The notes under the pieces: model-generated
The model's database searches: none
What the model was told of the DNA's origin: nothing
Seen by the model: only the letters and a program-made list of their open reading frames with translations
Program-made: the position numbers and the translations under genes
Part shown: positions 1-6,331 of the stretch, piece by piece
How positions within the stretch are numbered: position 1 is the first letter of the stretch
How the letters are laid out: each line of letters starts with the position of its first letter
From: CAZGSV01 sp964528605
GTDB taxonomy: Bacteria; Armatimonadota; Zipacnadia; CAZGSV01
Length of the DNA stretch: 18,621 nucleotides
Assembly (NCBI GenBank): GCA_964528605.1
Contig: CAZGSV010000065.1
Coordinates: 1-18,621 of the forward strand
Direction of reading: 5' to 3'

Positions 1-1
1 C

Positions 2-1609
2 AAGCAGCGCCGCCCGAAGTTCAACCTAAGGCTGACGGACGACAAGACGTATCCCTATCTGATGCTGACGGCGGAGGAGAACTATCCGCGGCTGCTGGTG
101 ACGCGGAAACCGACGCGAGGGGGGAGCCGCTACTTTGGGCCGTATGCGAGCGCGGCCAAGATGCGGGAGACGAAGAGGGTCATCCACGCGGTGTTTGGGC
201 TGCGGAGTTGTAACACCCCGCCGGAGCGGTGGCGGCGGGCCTGTCTGGACTTGGAACTGGGTCGGTGCTTGGGGCCGTGCACTGGGAGGGTGAGTAAGGA
301 GGAGTATCAGCGGGCGGTCGAGGAGGCGATTGAGTTTTTGGAGGGGCGGGCGGGGGATCTGCTGCGGCGCTTGCGCAAGGCGATGGAGCAGGCGGCGGAG
401 GCGCTGCAGTTTGAGCGAGCGGCGAAGGTAAGGGACCAGATGCAGGCGATCGAGAGCGTGTTGGAGCGCCAGAAGACGGCGGCAGCGCAGGGCGAGGACT
501 TTGACGTGATCGGGCTGGCGCACCGGGACGAGTGGGCGGCGGTGTGCGTGTTTGCGGTGCGGGACGGCGACCTGGTGGGGCGGGACGAGTTCGTGCTGAC
601 GGGCGCCCTGCAGAAGTTGGGGGGGGAGATAATCGAGGAGTACGTGCAGCAGTTGTACTCCAACGGGCGGCGGGCGCCGGGTTTGATAGCGGTGTCGGTG
701 GCGCCGGAGGGGAAGGAATTGCTGGAGGGCTGGCTGAGCGCGGAGCGTGGAGCGAAAGTGGAGATCACGGTGCCGCAGCGTGGGGCGAAGCGGGCGCTGC
801 TGGCGCTGGCGAACAAGAACGCGCAGTTGTCGCTGGATTCCTTCTTGAGCAGCGCGGAGCAGCAGCGGAAGCAGAGCGAGGCGTTGGGCGAGGCGCTGGC
901 GCGCGGGCTGGGGCTGGCGCACAGGCCGGACCGAGTGGAGTGTTACGACATCTCCACCATACAGGGAGTGCACACGGTGGGTTCGATGGTGGTGTTTGAG
1001 GGAGGGCAAGCGAACAAGAAGCAGTATCGGATGTACAAGTTACGGAGCGCGGAGGCGTTTCGGGACGATTACGCGGCGCTGCGCGAGGTGCTGCAGCGGC
1101 GGTTTGCGAGGGCGGCGAGTGGGGACGAGCGTTTTGCCAGCGGGCTGCCGGATCTGCTGATGGTGGACGGGGGGCCGGGGCAGTTGAGCGTGGCGCGGCA
1201 GGTGCTGGGGGAGGCGGGGCTGGAGATTCCGACGGTCAGCCTGGCGAAGAAGCACGAGCAACTCTACGTGTCTTGGGAGGGGAAGCCGCGGCCGCTGCCC
1301 ACCGATCCGGCGTTGCTGCGGTTCTTCCAGCGGGTGCGGGACGAGGCGCACCGGTTTGCCGTGAGTTACCACGTGAAGTTGCGGGGGAGAGCGCAGTTGC
1401 ACTCGATTCTGGAGGAGATACCGGGCGTAGGGCCGGCGCGGCGGCAGGCGTTGCTGAAGCATTTCGGTTCGATGAAGCGGCTGAGGGAGGCGAGCGCGGA
1501 CGAGATCGCGGAGACGCCGGGGGTGGACTGCAAGACGGCCGGCATAGTGCATGACTTTCTCCGCGCGGCAGCGGCGAGTGGGGCGGAGGGTGAGGGTTCG
1601 GAGCAGTGA
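2..1609 (+). CDS. uvrC: UvrC, excinuclease ABC subunit C (5' end missing)
   Basis: UvrC makes both incisions around a lesion bound by UvrB in nucleotide excision repair. The reading frame is open from the left edge, so about 60-75 N-terminal residues (the start of the GIY-YIG nuclease) lie outside; 535 residues are visible. Numbering from the first visible codon, the end of the GIY-YIG domain (RYFGPYASA) is at about 43-51. Four cysteines (70, 81, 89, 93; SCN...AC...GRCLGPC) match the UvrC iron-sulfur ligands. The UVR motif that contacts UvrB is at about 130-156. The RNase H-like endonuclease has Asp in YDIS (316), Asp in VDGG (389) and His in DEAHRFA (450). A helix-hairpin-helix tail (EEIPGVGPARRQALL) follows at about 471. 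All catalytic positions I expect in the visible part are intact. The TGA stop overlaps the GTG start of pth, implying translational coupling. Confidence 0.97.
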   Translation, partial: KQRRPKFNLRLTDDKTYPYLMLTAEENYPRLLVTRKPTRGGSRYFGPYASAAKMRETKRVIHAVFGLRSCNTPPERWRRACLDLELGRCLGPCTGRVSKEEYQRAVEEAIEFLEGRAGDLLRRLRKAMEQAAEALQFERAAKVRDQMQAIESVLERQKTAAAQGEDFDVIGLAHRDEWAAVCVFAVRDGDLVGRDEFVLTGALQKLGGEIIEEYVQQLYSNGRRAPGLIAVSVAPEGKELLEGWLSAERGAKVEITVPQRGAKRALLALANKNAQLSLDSFLSSAEQQRKQSEALGEALARGLGLAHRPDRVECYDISTIQGVHTVGSMVVFEGGQANKKQYRMYKLRSAEAFRDDYAALREVLQRRFARAASGDERFASGLPDLLMVDGGPGQLSVARQVLGEAGLEIPTVSLAKKHEQLYVSWEGKPRPLPTDPALLRFFQRVRDEAHRFAVSYHVKLRGRAQLHSILEEIPGVGPARRQALLKHFGSMKRLREASADEIAETPGVDCKTAGIVHDFLRAAAASGAEGEGSEQ

Positions 1610-2193
1610 GGGAGAGACCGCTGATCGTAGTGGGGCTAGGGAATCCGGGAGCGGAATACGCGAACACTCGCCACAACCTGGGGTTCCACGTGATGGACAC
1701 GCTTGCGGGCAAGTGGGGGGTGCGCATGCGGCGGAGCCGGTGGCACGGATGGGTCTGGCGCGGCGAGCGGCCGAGCGGGCGGGTGGCGCTGCTCAAGCCC
1801 TATACGTTCGTGAACAGCAGCGGGTTGGCGGTGAAGGCGATGGTGCAGGCGCTCGGGGTCAAGCCGGAGGACCTACTGGTGGTGTGCGACGATTTGTCGC
1901 TGGCTCCGGGGCGACTGCGGCTGCGGGCGAGGGGGAGTGACGGCGGACACAAGGGGCTGCGCTCGATAATCGAGCACTGGGGCACGGAGGAGTTCGCGCG
2001 GTTGCGGATCGGGATAGGAGCGCCGCCGCCGGGTGTGGACTCGATAGACTACGTTCTAGGCGAGCCGGAGGGGGAGGAGGCATTGGTACTGGCGGCGGCC
2101 GTGCTGCGGGCGGCGGAGTGTGTCGAGGCAGTGCTGGACGGGGGCTTGGCGCGGGCGATGGACCAGTTCAACTCGGGGGCGACGGGGCTTTGA
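1606..2193 (+). CDS. pth: Peptidyl-tRNA hydrolase
   Basis: Pth cleaves the ester bond of peptidyl-tRNAs released prematurely from ribosomes and so recycles tRNA in the cytoplasm. At 195 residues it is the normal family length. The N-terminal signature VGLGNPGAEYANTRHNLGF carries Asn13 and the catalytic His23. KPYTFVNSSG (64-73) gives Asn70, though the usual Met before Asn is Val. CDDLSLAPG provides Asp95, and GGHKGLRSI (113-121) is the substrate-binding loop. The GTG start overlaps the uvrC stop (GTGA) and is the only start that keeps the whole conserved N-terminus. The next gene starts about 60 nt downstream, so uvrC, pth and the pseudouridine synthase are probably one transcript. Confidence 0.97.
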   Translation: MRERPLIVVGLGNPGAEYANTRHNLGFHVMDTLAGKWGVRMRRSRWHGWVWRGERPSGRVALLKPYTFVNSSGLAVKAMVQALGVKPEDLLVVCDDLSLAPGRLRLRARGSDGGHKGLRSIIEHWGTEEFARLRIGIGAPPPGVDSIDYVLGEPEGEEALVLAAAVLRAAECVEAVLDGGLARAMDQFNSGATGL

Positions 2194-2255
2194 GGCGGAC
2201 GCTGCCGCTGCGGCGAGTGATAAGGCGCGCGGAGGCGAAGGCCAGGGAGGGGGTG

Positions 2256-2987
2256 GTGGTGCAGCGGTACTTGGCGAGCGCGGGGCTGGGCTCGCGCCGG
2301 AAGTGCGATGAGTTGGTACAGCAGGGGCGGGTGACGATCAACGGCAGGCCGGCCAGCGTGGGGGCGCGGGTGCTGCCTGGGGACCGGGTGATGGTGGATG
2401 GGCGTGTGGTGAACCCGGTGGAGTCCCGGTATTACCTCTTGATGAACAAGCCGGCGGGCTACACGGTGACGAAGGCGGATCCGCACGCGAAGAAGACGGT
2501 GCTGGACCTACTGGAGGAGGCGCCTTTTGCGCGGCTGCTCAATCCCGTTGGGCGGCTGGATCGGGACACGGAGGGGCTGCTGCTGCTGACCAATGATGGG
2601 GAGTTGGCGCACCGGCTGACGCATCCTTCGTTCGAGATAGCACGGGTTTACGAGGCAACGGTGGACCGGGAGCCGCGGGGGGAGCAGTTGGAGGCGCTGC
2701 GGCGCGGGGTGCGGTTGGAGGATGGGGTGACGGCGCCCTGCGAGGCGGAGTTGGTGAAGGTGGGCAGGCGGCGGGCGGTGGTGAGGGTGACGCTGCACGA
2801 GGGGCGCAAGCGGCAGGTGCGCAGGATGTTCGCCGCGGCGGGACTGCCGGTGATGCACCTGCGCCGCGTGGCTCTGGGGCCGGTGACGCTCGGTTCGCTG
2901 GACTTGGGGAAGTGGAGGGTACTCACTCCCGAGGAACTGAAGGCTCTGCGACGGGCTGCGGGGCTGCCGCACGATGCCGGCCAATAA
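2256..2987 (+). CDS. rluB: RsuA/RluB-family 23S rRNA pseudouridine synthase
   Basis: Members isomerise a specific uridine in rRNA to pseudouridine; RluB acts on helix 80 of 23S rRNA. An S4 RNA-binding domain (QRYLASAGLGSRRKCDELV onward) occupies about residues 2-60. The catalytic domain has the family aspartate in GRLDRDTEG and then LLLLTNDGELAHRLTHPS. It ends in the RluB-like GRKRQVRRMF and LGSLDLGKWRVLTPEEL. The frame is open further upstream, but the S4 domain begins at three consecutive GTG codons (2253, 2256, 2259) just after AGGGAGG (2244-2250). I chose 2256; 2259 is equally plausible, and 2217 GTG would add 13 residues without similarity. The RluB assignment within RsuA/RluB/RluE/RluF rests on the C-terminus and is less certain than the family. 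Confidence 0.9.
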   Translation: MVQRYLASAGLGSRRKCDELVQQGRVTINGRPASVGARVLPGDRVMVDGRVVNPVESRYYLLMNKPAGYTVTKADPHAKKTVLDLLEEAPFARLLNPVGRLDRDTEGLLLLTNDGELAHRLTHPSFEIARVYEATVDREPRGEQLEALRRGVRLEDGVTAPCEAELVKVGRRRAVVRVTLHEGRKRQVRRMFAAAGLPVMHLRRVALGPVTLGSLDLGKWRVLTPEELKALRRAAGLPHDAGQ

Positions 2988-3053
2988 CGACTGCCGGGTG
3001 GCGTCTGCCGCGGCGTGAGACACGGCGCCGGAGAGCGGTTTGAGGCGCTGGGG

Positions 3054-3083
3054 TTGACGGCGCGGGAGGGGAGGTGATAGGGT
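3054..3083 (+). promoter_or_regulatory. Candidate sigma70 promoter of guaB
   Basis: TTGACG (3054-3059), an 18-nt spacer and TAGGGT (3078-3083), which keeps the three most conserved -10 bases. Transcription would begin near 3090, giving a leader of about 25 nt that holds AAGGGAG (3094-3100) before the ATG. Two other promoters in this window share the TTGAC -35 core, which supports it. Confidence 0.45.
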
Positions 3084-3113
3084 GGGTGGGCAAAAGGGAG
3101 CGGGGCGATTCCA

Positions 3114-4628
3114 ATGTCGGAGAGTCCTCCTTACGCAGCAGGTGGCCCTACGGGGCAATTGCCGCAGGAGAAGTTCGCGGGCGACGGGTTTGCCTTCGAC
3201 GACGTGCTGATAGTGCCCGGACGGTCTGAGCTGTTGCCCTCCGAGGTGGACATTCGGACGCGGGTGACGCGGAAGATCGAGTTGGCGATACCTCTGGTGT
3301 CGGCGCCGATGGACACGGTGACGGAGTCGGGGTTGGCGATAGCGCTGGCGCGCGAGGGCGGGCTGGGGGTCATCCACCGCAACCTTAGCATCGAGCAACA
3401 GGCCTCCGAGGTGGAGCGGGTGAAGCGGTCGGAGTCGGGGATGATCACCGACCCGATAACGCTGACGCCGGAGGAGCCGCTGTCTCGCGCGAAGGAGGTT
3501 ATGGACCGGTTTCACATTTCCGGAGTGCCGATCGTGCGCAATGGGAAACTGGTGGGGATTCTGACGAACCGGGACATCCGATTTGTGGAGGACTTCTCCA
3601 TTGCCATTAGCAGGCTGATGACTTCGGAGGGGTTGGTTACGGCGGCGGTCGGGACGACGCTGGAGCAGGCGAAGCAGATACTGCACAAGCACAAGGTCGA
3701 GAAGTTGCCGGTGGTGGACCAGGAGGGGAACCTGCGCGGGCTGATCACGGTGAAGGACATACAGAAGCGGGAGCAGTATCCGCTGGCGACGAAGGACGAG
3801 CAAGGACGGCTGCGGGTGGGAGCCGGCGTGGGAGTGGGGCAAGAGGCCAAGGAGCGGGTAGAGGCGCTGGTGGAGGCTGGGGTGGACGTGTTGGTGGTGG
3901 ACACGGCGCACGGGCATTCGGAGAACGTGCTGCGGATAGTGCAGTGGGTCAAAGAGCAGTTTGACGTTGAGATCGTGGCGGGGAACATTGCGACGCCTTC
4001 GGCGGCCGAGGAGTTGATAGCGGCCGGTGCCGACGGTCTGCGGGTCGGGATGGGGCCAGGGGCGATCTGCACGACGCGGATAGTGGCGGGGGTGGGAGTC
4101 CCGCAGTTGACGGCGGTGTACCTATGCGCGCGCGCGTCGCACCCGAAGGGGGTGCCGGTGATCGCGGACGGCGGCATCCAATCCTCGGGCGACATTGCGA
4201 AGGCGATCGGAGCAGGGGCGGACGCGGTGATGGTAGGGAGCCTGTTTGCAGGCACGGAGGAGGCGCCGGGGGAGTTGATCCTATATCAGGGGGAGCGCTA
4301 CAAGGAGTACCGGGGGATGGGCTCGATTGGGGCGATGCGTCAGCGGGGCTACGCGCGCGACCGGTACGCTCAGGAGGAGATACAGGAGCCGAGCAAGTTG
4401 GTGGCCGAGGGGGTAGAGGGGCAGGTGCCCTACAAGGGACCGCTGGCGAATGTAGTCTATCAACTGGTCGGTGGCGTGCGTGTGGCGTTTGGTTACGTGG
4501 GGGCGCGGACGCTGGGCGAGATGCAAGAGAAGGCGCGGTTTGTGCGGCAGAGCGCAGCCGGAGAGCGGGAGAGCCACCCGCACGACATCATGATCACTAA
4601 GGAGGCGCCCAACTACCGCCTGCGGTAG
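3114..4628 (+). CDS. guaB: Inosine-5'-monophosphate dehydrogenase
   Basis: GuaB oxidises IMP to XMP with NAD+, the first committed step of guanine nucleotide synthesis. It has 504 residues, the usual length. An N-terminal barrel segment (FDDVLIVPGRSELLPSEVD, LVSAPMDTVTE) leads into two CBS modules at about 105-225 (DRFHISGVPIV, HKHKVEKLPVVD). The second half of the barrel has VVDTAHGHS and GNIATPSAAEELIAAGADGL. The catalytic loop GPGAICTTRIVAGVGVPQ has the nucleophile Cys319. The mobile flap holds an Arg-Tyr pair in RDRYAQ (about 417-418) and EGQVPYKG, where many homologues have EGRVPYKG. The ATG is the only in-frame start after the TAG at 3078. A 126-nt gap and its own promoter separate it from the upstream genes. 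Confidence 0.97.
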   Translation: MSESPPYAAGGPTGQLPQEKFAGDGFAFDDVLIVPGRSELLPSEVDIRTRVTRKIELAIPLVSAPMDTVTESGLAIALAREGGLGVIHRNLSIEQQASEVERVKRSESGMITDPITLTPEEPLSRAKEVMDRFHISGVPIVRNGKLVGILTNRDIRFVEDFSIAISRLMTSEGLVTAAVGTTLEQAKQILHKHKVEKLPVVDQEGNLRGLITVKDIQKREQYPLATKDEQGRLRVGAGVGVGQEAKERVEALVEAGVDVLVVDTAHGHSENVLRIVQWVKEQFDVEIVAGNIATPSAAEELIAAGADGLRVGMGPGAICTTRIVAGVGVPQLTAVYLCARASHPKGVPVIADGGIQSSGDIAKAIGAGADAVMVGSLFAGTEEAPGELILYQGERYKEYRGMGSIGAMRQRGYARDRYAQEEIQEPSKLVAEGVEGQVPYKGPLANVVYQLVGGVRVAFGYVGARTLGEMQEKARFVRQSAAGERESHPHDIMITKEAPNYRLR

Positions 4629-4656
4629 GGCTGGAGAAGCGGGGGCGGAGGGCGTC

Positions 4657-4685
4657 TTGACTGCGCTGGAAGGGGGGCCTATCCT
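4657..4685 (+). promoter_or_regulatory. Sigma70-like promoter of metK
   Basis: TTGACT (4657-4662), a 17-nt spacer and TATCCT (4680-4685). Both boxes keep most consensus bases at ideal spacing, notable in such GC-rich DNA. The predicted transcription start (about 4691-4693) coincides with the first base of the folded metK leader. Confidence 0.65.
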
Positions 4686-4690
4686 GACGC

Positions 4691-4774
4691 GTTCAAGCGG
4701 GAGCCCGCGTGCATGCGGCGGCTGAGGCCGCCGGCCTTGCGCGGGGCTCGACTGAACGGGGGTATCCCGGAGGC
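4691..4774 (+). ncRNA. Structured 5' leader of metK, candidate cis-regulatory RNA
   Basis: The whole metK leader can fold. The outer stem GTTCA (4691-4695) pairs with TGAAC (4753-4757). The middle stem GAGCCCGCG (4701-4709) pairs with CGCGGGGCTC (4740-4749) with one bulged G. The inner hairpin CGGCGGC (4716-4722) pairs with GCCGCCG (4727-4733) around a TGAG loop. A small hairpin CGGG/CCCG (4757-4769) follows and touches the Shine-Dalgarno GGAGG (4769-4773). The unpaired GCCTT (4734-4738) could pair with GAGGC (4770-4774), a pseudoknot that would hide the ribosome site. It matches no SAM riboswitch class I can recall by primary sequence. SAM sensing is an inference from its position before metK; the helices are read directly. 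Confidence 0.45.
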
Positions 4775-4776
4775 GA

Positions 4777-5958
4777 ATGTTTGTGAGCGAAAGGCATTTT
4801 CTGACATCCGAATCGGTAACGGAGGGGCATCCGGACAAGGTAGCGGACCAGATAGCGGACGCGATACTGGACGACCTGATCGCGCAAGATGCGAGGTCGC
4901 GAGTGGCGTGCGAGGTGCTGGTGACCACGGGTTTGGTGTGCATTGTGGGGGAGATCACGACGGAGGGTTACTGCAATTTCCGCAAGGTGGCGCGCGACAC
5001 GATACGGGAGATCGGTTACGACAACCTGGAGTATGGGTTTGAGGCGGACACGTGCGGAGTGGTGGATTCGGTTGACGAGCAATCGCCGGATATCGCTCAG
5101 GGCGTGAACGTGGGCGGGGCGGGCGATCAGGGGATGATGTTCGGGTTTGCGGTGCGGGAGACGCGGCAGTTGATGCCAGCGCCGATCACGCTGGCGCACC
5201 GGCTGGTGCGGCGGTTGGCCGAGGTGCGGAAGGCAGGCGGGCTGTGGTTTCTGCGGCCGGACGGCAAGTCGCAGGTGACGCTGGAGTATGAGGATGACCG
5301 TCCGGTGCGGGTGGACTCGGTGGTGGTTTCCTGCCAGCATTCGCCGGAGGTGAGCAGGAAGGAACTGGAGGAGGGAGTGCGGGAGGAGGTTATCCGGCCG
5401 GCGCTTCCCGAGGGGTTGGTTGATGCGCGGACCAAGTACTACATCAACCCGACGGGGCGGTTTGTGGTTGGCGGGCCGGTTGCGGACGCGGGGATGAGCG
5501 GACGGAAGATAATCGTGGACACCTACGGTGGCTGGGGGCGGCACGGCGGCGGATCGTTCTCGGGGAAGGACCCGACGAAGGTGGACCGGAGCGCGTCGTA
5601 TATGGCGCGGTACGTGGCGAAGAACATCGTGGCCGCGGGGATCGCGAACAAGTGCGAGGTGCACTTGGCGTACGCGATAGGGGTGGTGGAGCCGGTGTGC
5701 ATGAAGGTGGAGACGTTTGGGACGGGGGGCGTGAACAACGGGGCGTTGCTCGCGCTGATACAGGAGAGTTTCGATCTGACTCCGTTGGGCATGATTGAGA
5801 CGCTTAACCTGCGGCGTCCGATTTACCGTCCGACGGCGGCGTACGGGCATTTTGGGCGGGAGGAGCCGGACTTCACGTGGGAGGTAACGGACAAGGCGCA
5901 GGAACTGCGAGAGCGGGCGGGGTTGAAGGGCCCGGTGCCTGAGCGCGTGGGGTTCTAG
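4777..5958 (+). CDS. metK: S-adenosylmethionine synthetase
   Basis: MetK makes S-adenosylmethionine from methionine and ATP. At 393 residues it is full length. Motifs in order: TSESVTEGHPDKVADQI (about 10-26, with catalytic His18), GGAGDQGMMFGFA (113-125), INPTGRFVVGGP (223-234), GRKIIVDTYGGWGRHGGG (242-259) and FSGKDPTKVDRSASY (261-275). The highly conserved Gly before Asp-Ala-Gly is Ala here (PVADAG, residue 236), a mild deviation. The ATG at 4777 is only 3 nt after GGAGG, whereas an in-frame GTG at 4783 is 9 nt away, so the true start may be two codons later. It has its own promoter and a folded leader, pointing to regulation apart from guaB. Confidence 0.97.
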   Translation: MFVSERHFLTSESVTEGHPDKVADQIADAILDDLIAQDARSRVACEVLVTTGLVCIVGEITTEGYCNFRKVARDTIREIGYDNLEYGFEADTCGVVDSVDEQSPDIAQGVNVGGAGDQGMMFGFAVRETRQLMPAPITLAHRLVRRLAEVRKAGGLWFLRPDGKSQVTLEYEDDRPVRVDSVVVSCQHSPEVSRKELEEGVREEVIRPALPEGLVDARTKYYINPTGRFVVGGPVADAGMSGRKIIVDTYGGWGRHGGGSFSGKDPTKVDRSASYMARYVAKNIVAAGIANKCEVHLAYAIGVVEPVCMKVETFGTGGVNNGALLALIQESFDLTPLGMIETLNLRRPIYRPTAAYGHFGREEPDFTWEVTDKAQELRERAGLKGPVPERVGF

Positions 5959-6130
5959 GCAACTAGCCTCAGTCAGGTGGCAGGCTGTGGGGGTCTGCCT
6001 CTAGGCGTCCTTCGCCAAGGGGGGCGTCGCTGTAGGTGGGGGCCGCTGCTGACAGCCTGCTAGGACACTCCTTCGCTGGTGGATAGCCGAGGCGTGTGCC
6101 TGGCATGGGCATGGGGAGGGCCCGGGGTCT
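5959..6130. other. Intergenic segment after metK, inverted repeats
   Basis: I see no gene here. GGCAGGC (5979-5985) pairs with GTCTGCC (5993-5999), and GGCG/CGCC (6004-6016) forms a small hairpin. GCAGGCTGT (5980-5988) is also repeated inverted as ACAGCCTGC (6052-6060). The first hairpin could end the metK transcript, but no T-run follows, so a terminator call is weak. The octamer TCCTTCGC occurs twice. Confidence 0.35.
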
Positions 6131-6157
6131 TAAGGGGGTGGTGCGCCCAACCGACAA
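6131..6157 (+). promoter_or_regulatory. Sigma28 (FliA)-type promoter candidate for flagellin
   Basis: TAAG (6131-6134), exactly 15 nt, then ACCGACAA (6150-6157). The enteric sigma28 consensus is TAAA-N15-GCCGATAA, so the match is 3 of 4 and 6 of 8 at the correct spacing. Its position upstream of a flagellin gene fits. Transcription from about 6164 would give a leader of roughly 170 nt. Confidence 0.5.
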
Positions 6158-6163
6158 CAGGCA

Positions 6164-6331
6164 CGAGCAGCCTGGTGCTCCAGCGGATGGCGACATCTTA
6201 CCTCGAGAAGGGGGGATGGAAGCACAGGAGGCGCGGCACGCGCCAGCGGCAGGCTCGCGCCGGGACCAGGCACGAAGGCGGGCCGAGGCAGAAGCAGGAC
6301 CCGGCAGAAGCGGGTCCAAGGGGGAACGTGA
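6164..6331 (+). other. Long hairpin-rich flagellin mRNA leader
   Basis: Three hairpins are visible: GAGCA/TGCTC (6165-6180), GGCGCG/CGCGCC with a GCA loop (6230-6244) and GGACCCG/CGGGTCC with a 7-nt loop (6297-6317). The last lies immediately before the Shine-Dalgarno AAGGGGG and so could set translation rate or mRNA stability. Several GGA motifs are present, the core recognised by CsrA, but GGA is common in this GC-rich strand. A leader ORF starting at the ATG at 6216 is possible but unsupported. Confidence 0.35.

Noticed and set aside
3070..3235. Perfect Shine-Dalgarno GGAGGTGAT (3070-3078) with a GTG at 3086 at good spacing, suggesting a leader peptide before guaB
   Set aside because: The predicted guaB promoter -10 box overlaps it, so the site would not be transcribed from that promoter; the frame of about 50 codons runs out of frame into guaB and has no recognisable content.
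4691..4774. Assignment of the metK leader to a named SAM or SAH riboswitch class
   Set aside because: I could not find the conserved core sequences of SAM-I/IV, SAM-II, SAM-III or SAH aptamers by eye, so no class is claimed.
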